Shown here: piece by piece, positions 34,174 through 43,861 of the stretch
Position numbering within the stretch: position 1 is the stretch's first letter
Layout: each line of letters opens with the position of its first letter
DNA from: a bacterium
GTDB lineage: Bacteria; JACRDZ01; JAQUKH01
Direction: 5' to 3'
Length of the DNA stretch: 50,402 nucleotides
Assembly (NCBI GenBank): GCA_040754625.1
Contig: JBFMCF010000090.1
Span: 1 to 50,402, forward strand
Notes under the pieces: model-generated
Databases searched by the model: none
What the model saw: only the letters and a program-made list of their open reading frames with translations
Told to the model about the DNA's origin: nothing
Made by a program: the position numbers and the translations under genes

Positions 34174-37100
34174 ATGTCTATGAAAAAGATATTGATATTA
34201 TTTTTTTATGTTATTTCTGCAGGATTATTTTTTATTTCTTTTGCCGGCGCGGATAATTCGGCTGTTTCTGATTCTTTTCCATGGCAGGAATTTAAAAAAA
34301 ATTATGGAGAAAACTGGAATGTCAAGTGGAATAAGAAAACAGGAACACCCCATCGTGTTTTTGGCAATAAAAAGCCGGTCACCGGGAAAGACGGTGTTTT
34401 AAAAAGAACAGAAGGACAAAAAAATTTTTCTGAAAGCGAGTTTGAAAGTGTTTCAAGGGCATTTATTGAGCAAAATCAAGGGCTTTTTAAAATAGACAAT
34501 TCAGATTTAAAATTGCAGCGAAGCAGAAAACACGGTCCAATTTTTTATGTAACATTTAAACAGTTATTTCAAAATGTTCCTGTCTACAACAGCCGGGTTG
34601 ATTTCCAGTTTGATAAAGACGGTAACCTTTTATTATTTGGTGCAGACGTTTTTCCGGATATAAATATTCCGGTTTTGCAAAAAATTGATGAAAATAATGC
34701 CGTTAAGATTATAAAGGACGATATTAATTTTAACCCGGAAAAAGATAAAATTTCCGTTCCCGAGCTTTTGATATACCCCGAAGAGATAAAGGAAGGTTTC
34801 AAGTATTATCTTGTGTGGAAATTGGAAGTAACCGTAAAAAGACCGGCGGGCAACTGGGTATATTTTATTGACGCCGAAAATGCTGGTATTAAGATGAAAT
34901 ATAATGATATTAACAATGATATTAGCGGCAAAATAACAGGATATATTTTGCCTTTTTATTCCGGCGATTCGCCTCAGGAGGTTTCTTTCCCTTACGAAAG
35001 TGTATTCGCCGGATCTTATAGTGCCATTTCAAATAAAGACGGAAATTATTCAGTCCCGACTCCCTTTGGGATTTACCTTCTAACATCGGGTTTGTCAGGG
35101 AAATATTTGAACGTGACCAATGAAGATGGAAATAACTCGCTGTTTTATAAAACACTGAATGATAGTGAATCCCAGAATATAATATGGAACACCGGCCTTA
35201 CGTCAGGCTACTATGAGGAAATGAATGTTTATTATCATTCTATGAAAATGCATGATTATATAAAAAGTATCGACCCTGAATTTACCGGTATGGATTATTG
35301 CGTGCCGGCTGTGGTCCGAATTACAGACTATTATAGAGATAATGCGTATTGGAGTAATACGGAAGGCATGGGGTTTGGCGCGGGCACATCAGGTTATTCC
35401 AAAAGCTGGGCATTGTTTGCAGATGTTATTTATCATGAGTATACACATGGAGTTACAGATAGGCTTTATATGCAGGAAGGAGGGTCTCTTGATTATATAG
35501 ACGGCACGGAATCAGGGGCTATGGATGAGGGTTTTTCAGATTACTGGGCCTGCACTCTCACAGATGAGTCTTTGATTGGAGAAGGTCTCTTACATTCGAG
35601 ACCCTATATAAGGAATATTGATAATAATTTTGTCTCTCCTGAGGATTTTTCTGATGAAGTCCATGCAGACGGCCGTATTATCGCGGGGGCCATGTGGAGA
35701 ATGAGAAAATATCTCGGCAGGGACACGGCGGACCGTTTATTCCATTTTGCCCGCTACGGTCTCCCGACTACATTTGCGGACTTTTTTTTGGAGGTTTTAA
35801 TGAAAGATGATGACAATAACAATTTAAGGGACGGGACCCCGAATTCCTCAAATATTTACACGGCTTTTGGAAATTCCGGTATTTCCGGATTGCAGATAGA
35901 GGCAGTTTCTATAGATGATAATGACGGGGGAAACGGCAACGGCAGGGTGAATCCCGGGGAAAAGATAAGTATCATAGTAACGTTAGAAAATAAAATGTTT
36001 GAAGACGCTGAAGATATCCGGGCCGTTTTATCCACGGGGGATATTTTCACGGATATTATATCGGATCAAGCCTTTTTCGGAAATATAAACGAAGGATTGA
36101 AGGCTGACGGATTGTTTACGGTTTTAGTAAATAAATCCACGCCCATTGATTATTTAATTTCTTTTAATCTGAAAATCACCGATAAAAAAGGATATACTTT
36201 TGAACTGCCTTTTGACATAAATATTACTGATGTTATTGAAAAAAAGTGGAAGGTTGAAACTATTACAGGTATTTCTAATCTGCCGGATTATGCGGGCAGC
36301 CGCGTGTTAGAGAGGGATAAAGACGGGAATTTTCATCTATTGTATGGATACAGCTCTTTGAATTATGCCTTTTATGATAATAATAAATGGGTAACGTATC
36401 TTTTAGACAGCAGTAAGCTGTATTCTTACAATTATTCATTATGTTTAGCCGGTAATATCCCGCACATAGTCCATAATTTTGCGGATTACACCGGGAGTTA
36501 TTTAAAATATAAAAAATTGGCCAACGGACAATGGGAAACAGAAATCATAGATTCAAACTATTATTCACGATACAGCTATCCATCTTTGATTCTTGACAGC
36601 AGTTATAATCCCCACATAAGCTATTCCATTAACAGCAATATTTTTTACAATTATCGCGACAGTGATGGAAATTGGAAAACAGAGGAAGTTGATACTGTCC
36701 ATTGCGGTTCTAATAACTCGCTTGGGATCGGGAAAAATAATCTAATTCAAATCGGTTATTATGATTTCTGCTGCGGGGGATTGAGATATGCCAAACGGGC
36801 ATCCGGCTGGGAAAATGGTTTTTTAGACATTTCAGTTGATATTGGCAAATATACCTGTTTAAGAATCGGGACAGATGGATACCCTCACATTACTTACTAT
36901 GACAATGATAAAGGAAATTTAAAATACATGTATTGGGATGGTTATTCATGGGAAACAAAAATAGTTGATTTTGACGGTGATGCCGGGTTATATCCTTCAA
37001 TGGCCGTAGATTGGAAAAACAGGCCGCATATCGCATATTATGATAAAACAAATGGCGCCTTAAAATATGCTTATTACAACGGAGAATTTTGGGAGATAAC

Positions 37101-37695
37101 TGTAATAGATGATTCTGATGACGCGGGATATTATCCTGCTATGGTTATTGACGAAAATAGGTTGCCGCATGTTGCTTATTATTCAAAAAGTACAGATGGG
37201 AATATTTATTTAAAATTTGCATCCAGCCGTTTAATGGCCTCTCCTGTTTATTTAAATCCGGAAAATAATACTTTTACCGGCTTGGATGTTACGCTCCAGT
37301 GGGAGGTAAACAATATAAATGAGGGGGATACGATAAGTTATGATGTTTATTTTGATACGTCCGGGGCCGGTACAAAAATAGCGGAAAATATTTCTGATTC
37401 TTCTTACACTTTAAATAATTTGGAATACCGCAAAACTTACTATTGGAGGATTATTTACCGGGACAAAAATAAATTTGAATCCAGGGGGCCTGTTTATAGA
37501 TTTAAAACAACAATGGCGGGAGATATAGATAAAAACGGGATTGTCGATGGTGATGATTTGGTTCCATTTGCAAATTCTTTTGGTTCGACTAAAGATTTTA
37601 GTATGTATAAGTCGATAAGTGATATTGATCTGAATGGCCGCATAGATGGCGCAGATTTGATGTTTATAGGAATGAATTTCGGGAAAAGTTATTAA
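34174..37695 (+). CDS. Secreted M36/M4-type metallopeptidase with C-terminal dockerin
   Basis: This 1173-residue exported protease starts with a signal peptide (about 1-26). Then come a fungalysin/thermolysin propeptide (FTP, about 88-150), a PepSY-like region, and the zinc peptidase domain with HEYTH (421-425) and TESGAMDEGFSD, where E446 is the likely third ligand. The M36-like DEVHADGRIIAGAMW follows. After it is a CARDB-like segment (NGNGRVNPGEKI, about 590-660), about six propeller-like repeats (PHITYYDNDKG and PHIAYYDKTNG types, about 700-1020), an FN3-like domain (about 1030-1115), and a dockerin with two Ca-binding loops, DIDKNGIVDGDDL and DIDLNGRIDGADL, to the end. The adjacent cohesin lipoprotein could hold it at the cell surface. 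Confidence 0.9.
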   Translation: MSMKKILILFFYVISAGLFFISFAGADNSAVSDSFPWQEFKKNYGENWNVKWNKKTGTPHRVFGNKKPVTGKDGVLKRTEGQKNFSESEFESVSRAFIEQNQGLFKIDNSDLKLQRSRKHGPIFYVTFKQLFQNVPVYNSRVDFQFDKDGNLLLFGADVFPDINIPVLQKIDENNAVKIIKDDINFNPEKDKISVPELLIYPEEIKEGFKYYLVWKLEVTVKRPAGNWVYFIDAENAGIKMKYNDINNDISGKITGYILPFYSGDSPQEVSFPYESVFAGSYSAISNKDGNYSVPTPFGIYLLTSGLSGKYLNVTNEDGNNSLFYKTLNDSESQNIIWNTGLTSGYYEEMNVYYHSMKMHDYIKSIDPEFTGMDYCVPAVVRITDYYRDNAYWSNTEGMGFGAGTSGYSKSWALFADVIYHEYTHGVTDRLYMQEGGSLDYIDGTESGAMDEGFSDYWACTLTDESLIGEGLLHSRPYIRNIDNNFVSPEDFSDEVHADGRIIAGAMWRMRKYLGRDTADRLFHFARYGLPTTFADFFLEVLMKDDDNNNLRDGTPNSSNIYTAFGNSGISGLQIEAVSIDDNDGGNGNGRVNPGEKISIIVTLENKMFEDAEDIRAVLSTGDIFTDIISDQAFFGNINEGLKADGLFTVLVNKSTPIDYLISFNLKITDKKGYTFELPFDINITDVIEKKWKVETITGISNLPDYAGSRVLERDKDGNFHLLYGYSSLNYAFYDNNKWVTYLLDSSKLYSYNYSLCLAGNIPHIVHNFADYTGSYLKYKKLANGQWETEIIDSNYYSRYSYPSLILDSSYNPHISYSINSNIFYNYRDSDGNWKTEEVDTVHCGSNNSLGIGKNNLIQIGYYDFCCGGLRYAKRASGWENGFLDISVDIGKYTCLRIGTDGYPHITYYDNDKGNLKYMYWDGYSWETKIVDFDGDAGLYPSMAVDWKNRPHIAYYDKTNGALKYAYYNGEFWEITVIDDSDDAGYYPAMVIDENRLPHVAYYSKSTDGNIYLKFASSRLMASPVYLNPENNTFTGLDVTLQWEVNNINEGDTISYDVYFDTSGAGTKIAENISDSSYTLNNLEYRKTYYWRIIYRDKNKFESRGPVYRFKTTMAGDIDKNGIVDGDDLVPFANSFGSTKDFSMYKSISDIDLNGRIDGADLMFIGMNFGKSY

Positions 37696-37703
37696 ATTTA
37701 TTT

Positions 37704-38540
37704 ATGAAAACAAGAGAGATTACTATAAATAAGGTAAAAATTGGCGGATTAAATCCATTGGTCCTTGTTGCGGGGCCCTGTGTGATTGAATCGGAAAGGA
37801 TTTTTTTCCTTTGTGCGGAAAAATTAGTTGGGATAGTTGAGAGACTGAAAATCCCTTTTATTTTCAAGGCATCTTACGACAAGGCAAACCGGTCATCCAT
37901 TGATTCATACCGGGGGCCGGGATTTAAAAAGGGCCTTGAGTTCCTGGACAGGTTGAAAAAAAAATTTAAAATTCCTGTTACGTCTGATATTCACTGCAGA
38001 AATGAAATTAAAGAGGCATCGGAAGTATTGGATTTACTTCAGATACCGGCATTACTTTCCCGCCAGACAGATTTTATTGTGGAATCCGCAAAGACAATGA
38101 GGCCTGTAAATATAAAAAAGGGGCAGTTCTTATCTCCCTGGGAGATGAAAAATATTGTTTCAAAAGTTGAAAGCACGGGGAACAGAAATATAATATTAAC
38201 TGAGAGGGGCTCATCTTTCGGCTATAATAATCTTGTGGCGGATATGCGTTCATTGCCTTACTTAAGGCAATTGGGATATCCTGTAATTTTCGATGCTACA
38301 CACAGTGTCCAGCTCCCGGGAGGTTTAGGTAAATCTTCCTCCGGGCAGAGGGAATTTGTGCCGTATCTTGCTAAATCTTCAGTGGGCTGCGGATGTGACG
38401 GAATTTTTATGGAAGTCCACATAAGTCCTGATAAAGCTTTGTGTGACGGGCCGAATATGCTTGCAATAAAGGATTTGCCTGTTTTGCTTGAAGAGTTAAT
38501 GGCAATTGATGAATTAAAGAGAAAAAGATTTTCAAGATAG
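37704..38540 (+). CDS. kdsA: 3-deoxy-D-manno-octulosonate 8-phosphate synthase (KdsA)
   Basis: KdsA condenses PEP and arabinose 5-phosphate into KDO 8-phosphate for LPS inner core. The 278 residues form the TIM-barrel family with VAGPCVIES (22-30), FKASYDKANRSSIDSYRGPG, LTERGSSFGYNN, FDATHSVQLPGG and MEVHISPDKALCDGPN. The Cys at position 26 (Asn in E. coli) marks the metal-dependent class. It opens a run leading to lptC-lptA-lptB and so shows a diderm with LPS. Confidence 0.96.
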   Translation: MKTREITINKVKIGGLNPLVLVAGPCVIESERIFFLCAEKLVGIVERLKIPFIFKASYDKANRSSIDSYRGPGFKKGLEFLDRLKKKFKIPVTSDIHCRNEIKEASEVLDLLQIPALLSRQTDFIVESAKTMRPVNIKKGQFLSPWEMKNIVSKVESTGNRNIILTERGSSFGYNNLVADMRSLPYLRQLGYPVIFDATHSVQLPGGLGKSSSGQREFVPYLAKSSVGCGCDGIFMEVHISPDKALCDGPNMLAIKDLPVLLEELMAIDELKRKRFSR

Positions 38541-38587
38541 GAAAGCGCTGGAGGCTTAAATTCACAGGTTTTTAGAGGTTAATATCA

Positions 38588-39130
38588 ATGAGCAGGCAAA
38601 GTTTAATGTTTTTTATCATTATTATGACTTTTACCCTTTTAATTTCTTCGTGCGGAAAAGATGAAAAAATTTCTTCCCCCGAAAATAATCAAAAAGGGCC
38701 TCAATTGGTAATTGATAAGTTCTCTATTACCGCGACAAACGCGGGTAAAATGGAATGGATTTTTTATGCGAAGAAAGCGGTAGTGTTTGAAGACAAAAAT
38801 TTAATTACAGCTTCTGAAATAAATATAGATTTTTTCTTTGATAAAAAAGGGAAAGAGATAATATCTCATTTAGTTTCTGAAAACGGAAATGTTGATACAA
38901 AAACCAATGATATGGAGGCAGAGGGAAATGTCGTTTTGACAACTGAAAGCGGGAATAAATTAAATACCTCGAAATTGAAATGGATTTCCAATGACCGGAA
39001 GTTTTTTACTGATAAGGAAGTCAGGGTCGAAAAAAAAGACAGTATTGTTACAGGCCTGGGCATGGAGGCGGACCCCAATCTGGAAAATGTCAGAATCCTG
39101 AAAGACGTTAAAGTCGAGGCGAAGGAATAG
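38588..39130 (+). CDS. lptC: LPS export protein LptC-like lipoprotein
   Basis: LptC passes LPS from the inner-membrane LptBFG complex to LptA. The 180 residues have a signal region and lipobox ISSC (Cys22), then an LptC-type beta-jellyroll: WIFYAKKAVVFEDKNLITASEINIDFF and NGNVDTKTNDMEAEGNVVLTT. It precedes lptA by 4 bases. Family identification rests on these patterns and on context; LptC is poorly conserved. Confidence 0.85.
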   Translation: MSRQSLMFFIIIMTFTLLISSCGKDEKISSPENNQKGPQLVIDKFSITATNAGKMEWIFYAKKAVVFEDKNLITASEINIDFFFDKKGKEIISHLVSENGNVDTKTNDMEAEGNVVLTTESGNKLNTSKLKWISNDRKFFTDKEVRVEKKDSIVTGLGMEADPNLENVRILKDVKVEAKE

Positions 39131-39134
39131 GAAA

Positions 39135-39162
39135 ATGCAAAATGCAAAATGCAAAATGCAAA
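39135..39162 (+). repeat. Tandem ATGCAAA x4 at the lptA start
   Basis: Four perfect copies of the 7-base unit ATGCAAA run from 39135 to 39162. Each carries an ATG, in successive frames, directly behind the GAAGGAATAGGA ribosome region. Confidence 0.85.
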
Positions 39163-39890
39163 TATTAAATTTTCTGCTTATTTTTTTTCTTTTATCTTTT
39201 TCAATTAAGGCAGAAAGTGTTGACAATAATGGCAGTAAAGGTACGATAAATATAAAATCGGACAGGGTTGAATATACCAGCAAAGATGAGGAGGAAGTTG
39301 CTGTATTTACCGGTTCGGTTGAATTTAAAAAAGGGGAATTAACTGTTTATTCTGATAAAATGCAGATGTATTCGCAGGGCAAAAAAGCCATAGGCGAGGA
39401 TAATGTTAAGATAGTTATTGACACAGAAAAAGAGAATAGAGTTATGACGGGCGGTTATTTTGAATATCATCGTGATAATGAATATGCTGTCCTTAAAAAA
39501 AATTCGAAAATGATAATAATTAATAAAAAACAGGAATCCGGTAAAGATAACGGGAGTAAAGATGTTAAAAAGTCAAAAGACTTTAAAGAATTGGTTGTTA
39601 CAAGCGAAATTATGGAGATGTTTTCGAAGGATGGTTATTCCAGGGCAAAAGGTGCTGTTATTATAGAAGAAGGCGATCGTAAGGCATATTGTGAAGAAGC
39701 TGTATATTATGAAAAAGAGGATAAAGTTGTAATGACAGGGTCTCCGAGGATTGAACAAAAAGAAAATAAATTCCAGGGTGAAAAAATGACATTATTTTTG
39801 AAGGAAGACAGGCTGATAATTGAAGGAAAGGTTGAAGGAACGGTTTTGGAAGAAGGAGATAAAGTTGATAAAGAACCTGAAAGCCCGTAA
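39135..39890 (+). CDS. lptA: LPS transport periplasmic protein LptA (OstA-like)
   Basis: LptA bridges the periplasm for LPS transport. The 251 residues begin with a signal peptide (about 1-25, core [17 protein letters not shown]), then the OstA/LptA beta-taco repeats: [35 protein letters not shown] and [20 protein letters not shown]. The first codons are four copies of a 7-base unit (ATGCAAA), so ATGs occur in all three frames; ATG 39135 and ATG 39156 are both in frame. The end overlaps the lptB start by 26 bases. Confidence 0.88.
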   Translation: MQNAKCKMQILNFLLIFFLLSFSIKAESVDNNGSKGTINIKSDRVEYTSKDEEEVAVFTGSVEFKKGELTVYSDKMQMYSQGKKAIGEDNVKIVIDTEKENRVMTGGYFEYHRDNEYAVLKKNSKMIIINKKQESGKDNGSKDVKKSKDFKELVVTSEIMEMFSKDGYSRAKGAVIIEEGDRKAYCEEAVYYEKEDKVVMTGSPRIEQKENKFQGEKMTLFLKEDRLIIEGKVEGTVLEEGDKVDKEPESP

Positions 39891-40590
39891 TCTGGCGAAA
39901 TCATACGGGAAAAGAAAAGTAGTTAAAAATGTGAATGTAGAAATTAATGACGGTGAAATAGTAGGCCTTCTCGGCCCGAATGGGGCAGGCAAGACTACTA
40001 CATTTTACATGACGCTTGGTTTGATAAAACCGGAAGCGGGAAATATATTCCTGAACGATGAAGATATTACTCATTTGCCGACTTATAAAAGAGCGAGGAG
40101 AGGCATTAATTATTTACCTCAGGAACCTTCTATTTTCAGAAATTTAACAGTGGAAGAAAATATCAGGGCTATTTTGGAATTTAATGAACCAGGGGAGAAA
40201 AGAATTAAAGAGAGGCTTGAATTACTGCTTTGTGAATTTAGTTTAGGGCATTTAAAAAATAATTACGGTTATGCCCTTTCCGGAGGGGAGAGAAGAAGAG
40301 TGGAAATAGCAAGGTCATTAGCCTGTAATCCTTCTTTTGTCCTTTTAGATGAACCTTTCTCCGGTATTGACCCCATCGCTGTTTTGGATATCCAGAAATT
40401 AATTGCCAAATTAAGGGAAAGGGGGATTGGAATTTTGATCACCGATCATAATGTCAGGGAAACATTGGCTATTACGGACCGGGCATATATTATTGCCGAG
40501 GGTGAAATTTTGGTATCAGGGACCGCGCAGGATTTACTTAATAATGAGCAGGCCAGGAAAATTTATTTAGGCGAGAGTTTCAAGATGTAA
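39865..40590 (+). CDS. lptB: LPS export ABC transporter ATP-binding protein LptB
   Basis: LptB powers LPS extraction by LptFG. From TTG 39865 the protein has 241 residues, the usual length; this start is chosen for the GAAGGAG site six bases upstream, and the open frame upstream of it overlaps lptA. Walker A is GPNGAGKTT (37-45), Q-loop [10 protein letters not shown], signature [16 protein letters not shown], Walker [14 protein letters not shown] and the H-loop ITDHNVRE. The membrane partners lptF and lptG are not in the window. Confidence 0.95.
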   Translation: MIKNLKARNLAKSYGKRKVVKNVNVEINDGEIVGLLGPNGAGKTTTFYMTLGLIKPEAGNIFLNDEDITHLPTYKRARRGINYLPQEPSIFRNLTVEENIRAILEFNEPGEKRIKERLELLLCEFSLGHLKNNYGYALSGGERRRVEIARSLACNPSFVLLDEPFSGIDPIAVLDIQKLIAKLRERGIGILITDHNVRETLAITDRAYIIAEGEILVSGTAQDLLNNEQARKIYLGESFKM

Positions 40591-40606
40591 TTTTAACTTA
40601 TAACTT

Positions 40607-42049
40607 ATGAAAACGGGACTTTATCAGACTATCTCACAAAAATTAGTATTAACGCCAAGGTTACAGCAGGCGATAAGTTTACTGCAAATGTCGAACATGG
40701 AACTGCTTCTTTATATCAGGCAGGAAATGGTATTGAATCCCTTTTTGGAAGAAATAACATCTGAAGAAAACGGTGAGGAAGAAAAGAATTCGCAGAATAG
40801 TGAAATTTTGGAACAAGACGAAGACGAAAATGAAGATGAAAAACATGATGAAAATCTTAAAATAGAAGACTGGCAGGAATTATTTGAAGAAAATAATACA
40901 TCACATGAAGAAAAAGATAAAAATAATTTTCCGGAAAAACCTATAGAAGCCAAGACCACTTTGTTCCAACATCTTATGTGGCAATTATATATGAGTAAAT
41001 TGACATTGGATGAACGTTCGCTTGGCGAGATTATTATCGGTGAAATTGATGAAAAAGGATATTTAAGAATTTCCCTGGAAGAATTGGCGGAAACATCAGG
41101 TGTGACCGTTAATGAAGCAGAAAGAATTTTAAAAGTTATCCAGACTTTTGAACCCGCGGGTGTGGGAGCCAGGAATTTAAAGGAATGTTTATTATTGCAG
41201 TTAGGAGATAAATCAGAAAAAGAAAAGCTTGCAAGAATAATATTGGAAAATTACCTGGAAGAAATTGAGAATAAAAATTATGATAAAATAGTCCATCATC
41301 TGAATAGAGGCATGGAAGAAATTAAAGCATCTGCTGATTTAATTTCCACCTTAAATCCATACCCGGGCAGTATGCTGGAAGAGATAAATAATTTTTATAT
41401 TGTTCCCGATGTTATTGTGGACAAAGTTGAAGATGAGTATGTAGTTATTATAAATGATGACCGGCTGCCGAATTTAGGTTTAAATAAATATTATTTGAAC
41501 CTGATGAAAAATAAAGAAAAAACATCTTATGATGTTTCAGAATTTTTGTCCAAAAAATTTCAATCGGCTAATTGGCTGCTGCATTGCATAGAGCAGAGGC
41601 GGCTGACTCTATACCGGATTACAAAAGCAATAGTTAAAAAACAGCACGATTTCTTTGAAAATGGATTTGAGTATCTTTGTCCTTTAAATTTAAAGCAGAT
41701 TGCAGACATAGTTAGCCTGCATGAATCTACCGTAAGCCGGACAGTCAACAATAAATATGTCCAGACACCCAGGGGAATATTTGAACTGAAATTTTTCTTT
41801 TTAAAAGGTTATAATACGGCAAACAATGAATTGGTTTCAACTTTAATGGTTAAAGAGTCGGTCAGGGACATTATAAAAAATGAAATTACACCTTTAAGCG
41901 ATGAAGAAATAGCGTTTATGTTAAAACAAAAGGGGATTAATATCGCGAGGAGAACCGTAAGTAAATACAGAGATGAATTGAAAATTCCCACTTTAAATAA
42001 AAGAAAAATCAAGTCACGAAGTGACCACTTTATGGAAAGGAGACACTAA
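40607..42049 (+). CDS. rpoN: RNA polymerase sigma-54 factor RpoN
   Basis: RpoN directs RNA polymerase to -24/-12 promoters that need enhancer-binding ATPases. The 480 residues have region I (LYQTISQKLVLTPRLQQAIS, about 4-23; ISLLQMSNMELLLYIRQEM), a very acidic region II (about 50-110), the core-binding domain, the HTH (LKQIADIVSLHESTVSRTV) and the RpoN box ARRTVSKYRDELKIP (about 452-466). The tail RSDHF is encoded by a small palindrome GTCAC-GAA-GTGAC (42013-42025). The stop overlaps the hpf start by one base. Confidence 0.97.
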   Translation: MKTGLYQTISQKLVLTPRLQQAISLLQMSNMELLLYIRQEMVLNPFLEEITSEENGEEEKNSQNSEILEQDEDENEDEKHDENLKIEDWQELFEENNTSHEEKDKNNFPEKPIEAKTTLFQHLMWQLYMSKLTLDERSLGEIIIGEIDEKGYLRISLEELAETSGVTVNEAERILKVIQTFEPAGVGARNLKECLLLQLGDKSEKEKLARIILENYLEEIENKNYDKIVHHLNRGMEEIKASADLISTLNPYPGSMLEEINNFYIVPDVIVDKVEDEYVVIINDDRLPNLGLNKYYLNLMKNKEKTSYDVSEFLSKKFQSANWLLHCIEQRRLTLYRITKAIVKKQHDFFENGFEYLCPLNLKQIADIVSLHESTVSRTVNNKYVQTPRGIFELKFFFLKGYNTANNELVSTLMVKESVRDIIKNEITPLSDEEIAFMLKQKGINIARRTVSKYRDELKIPTLNKRKIKSRSDHFMERRH

Positions 42050-42372
42050 TGGAAATACGAATTACAGGCAGGCATGTCCAGGTGACAAACGCAATGAAAG
42101 ATTATGTTGAAAAAAAATTGTCTCATCTCGAAAAATATTTTAATCATATTATTGAAGCCCATGTGATTATGGATATCGAAAAGAAGAACAGACATAGAAT
42201 AGAGGTTGTCCTGCACACAAATATAGGGAAGATTTTCGGTGAAGAAGAGACAGAAGATATGTATGCATCTATTGATAAAGTGCTTGAAAAAATGGAAGTC
42301 CAGCTGAAACGTCAGAAGGAAAAGATACAGAAACATAAACTAAAAAAAGATATAAAACAGGCAGAATTGTAA
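42049..42372 (+). CDS. hpf: Ribosome hibernation promoting factor (short HPF/RaiA)
   Basis: HPF binds the 30S subunit and keeps idle ribosomes inactive. The 107-residue protein starts MEIRITGRHVQVTNAMKDYV, then KKLSHLEKYF and the HRIEVVLHTN strand, with the DMYASIDKVLEKMEVQLKRQ helix. It is the short form, lacking the C-terminal dimerisation domain of long HPF. An AAAGGAG site lies at the end of rpoN. Its place after rpoN is the classic arrangement. Confidence 0.94.
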   Translation: MEIRITGRHVQVTNAMKDYVEKKLSHLEKYFNHIIEAHVIMDIEKKNRHRIEVVLHTNIGKIFGEEETEDMYASIDKVLEKMEVQLKRQKEKIQKHKLKKDIKQAEL

Positions 42373-42403
42373 ATGTGTTAAAAAAACATTGGAGGGTAAT
42401 TTA

Positions 42404-42868
42404 ATGAAATTGATGGATTTTCTTGACAAGAGGGCAATTATTCCGGTTTTGGAGAAAAGGAATAAAGAAGAAGTTGTAAGGGAAATGGTGGATAAATTAG
42501 TAGCGTTGGGCGAGATTAAAGACAGCGAGGAAACAGTAAGAATTTTACTAGAGAGAGAAAAACTCGGCAGTACGGGAATCGGCGAGGGAGTGGCAATACC
42601 CCATGGCAAATCAAAGGATGTTAAGAAAATCGCGGCTGTTTTTGCCAAGGCCAAAGAAGGGGTTGACTTTGAAGCCTTAGACGGCGAGCCTGTGTATTTA
42701 TTTTTTCTTTTGGTTGCCCCTGAGAGTTCTACCAGTGAACATATTAAGGCTTTAGCGAGGATTTCCAGGCTGTTAAAGGATTCTAATTTCAGGAAAAAAT
42801 TGAAGATGAAACAAAGTGCTGAAGAAATTCTGTCTGCCATATCAGAAGAAGATAAAAGACAGCCATAG
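42404..42868 (+). CDS. ptsN: PTS EIIA domain protein, PtsN-like (EIIA-Ntr)
   Basis: The 154-residue EIIA (type 2 fold) accepts phosphate from HPr. The active-site His67 is in GEGVAIPHGKS. The N-terminal LLEREKLGSTGIGEGVAIPH and the ALDGEPVYLFFLLVAPESS segment are typical. ATG 42404 follows a GGAGGG site; a TTG at 42389 would place that site inside the gene. Context after rpoN-hpf suggests EIIA-Ntr, a regulator rather than a sugar transporter. No HPr kinase gene lies beside it. Confidence 0.92.
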   Translation: MKLMDFLDKRAIIPVLEKRNKEEVVREMVDKLVALGEIKDSEETVRILLEREKLGSTGIGEGVAIPHGKSKDVKKIAAVFAKAKEGVDFEALDGEPVYLFFLLVAPESSTSEHIKALARISRLLKDSNFRKKLKMKQSAEEILSAISEEDKRQP

Positions 42869-42914
42869 CACCAGTGGCAAACAAAAGAAGAATTTGATTT
42901 TTAAAAGGAATTTA

Positions 42915-43781
42915 ATGCAAAAATTCAAATTTGTTATTATTACAGGATTATCCGGTGCAGGTAAGACCCAGGTGGTCCATATTTTTGAAGATTTGGGTTT
43001 TTTCTGCATAGATAATTTGCTCCCGGCACTTATCCCTGAATTTATACAGATATGCGAAAAATCGAAGGACAAATTGCGAAGAGTAGCTATTGTGGTTGAT
43101 ATCCGGGGAAGAAAATTTTTTGGCGGATTACAGGATATCCTTTACAGATTAGATGATATAGGTTTCAAATATGAAATACTTTTTCTTGAGGCGTCCGACA
43201 GGGTTATTTTAAAAAGATTCAAGGAGACAAGGAGAGAACATCCGTTAGGGGGAAACCGGCCTATTGAAGAAAATATAAGGCTTGAGAGGTCTTACCTGGA
43301 ACGAATCAGGGGAAAAGCAAAGAAGGTTATTGATACTTCAAATTTGAGTCTTAAAGAGTTTAAAGAAGAAATCATAAATGTATTTCTAAAAGAAGAAAAA
43401 CCAAATAAAATTAATTTTAATATAACGGCTTTTGGTTATAAATATGGTTTACCGCAGGACGCGGATTTGATTTTTGATGTCCGTTTTTTGCCTAATCCGT
43501 TTTATATCGCAAACCTAAGGGCCTATTCGGGTGAGAGCCGGAGGGTCCGGAATTTCATTCTGAAATCAAAAAAAACAAGAAAATTTTTGAAAAGTTTATT
43601 TTCGTTTATTAATCAAATGACTTCATTTTATTTGACAGAAGACAGGATACATGTAGATATAGGTATCGGATGCACGGGAGGAAAACACAGGTCAGTTGTT
43701 GTAAGCAGCGAATTAAAAAAATATCTGGTCAGGCAAAAACATAAGGTAAATACCGTGTATCGTGACATAAATAAGGAATAA
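42915..43781 (+). CDS. rapZ: RNase adapter / nucleotide-binding protein RapZ (YvcJ)
   Basis: RapZ-type proteins bind nucleotides and in enteric bacteria guide RNase E to small RNAs controlling GlmS; in other phyla (YvcJ) the role is less clear. The 288 residues have the P-loop GLSGAGKT (11-18), FEDLGFFCIDNLLP, REHPLGG, FGYKYGLPQDADLIFDVRFLPNP split over two strands, and the C-terminal GIGCTGGKHRSVV. ATG 42915 has an AAAAGGAA site; the open frame upstream overlaps ptsN and is not needed. The pairing with yvcK is widely conserved. Confidence 0.94.
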   Translation: MQKFKFVIITGLSGAGKTQVVHIFEDLGFFCIDNLLPALIPEFIQICEKSKDKLRRVAIVVDIRGRKFFGGLQDILYRLDDIGFKYEILFLEASDRVILKRFKETRREHPLGGNRPIEENIRLERSYLERIRGKAKKVIDTSNLSLKEFKEEIINVFLKEEKPNKINFNITAFGYKYGLPQDADLIFDVRFLPNPFYIANLRAYSGESRRVRNFILKSKKTRKFLKSLFSFINQMTSFYLTEDRIHVDIGIGCTGGKHRSVVVSSELKKYLVRQKHKVNTVYRDINKE

Positions 43782-43861
43782 CACTGTATGCGGCTAATCA
43801 GGCAAGACCTATCAAGTCGGTCATGACATTAAAGAATAGGTCGTAGAAAGGGCGGACGGGG

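Noticed and set aside
39135-39162. Possible CRISPR-like or short tandem array
   Set aside because: The unit is only 7 bases with no spacers; it is a simple tandem repeat at the lptA start.
43786-43861. GACCTAT/ATAGGTC hairpin between rapZ and yvcK as a terminator or riboswitch
   Set aside because: The stem is short with a long loop and no T run; it matches no riboswitch class I know.
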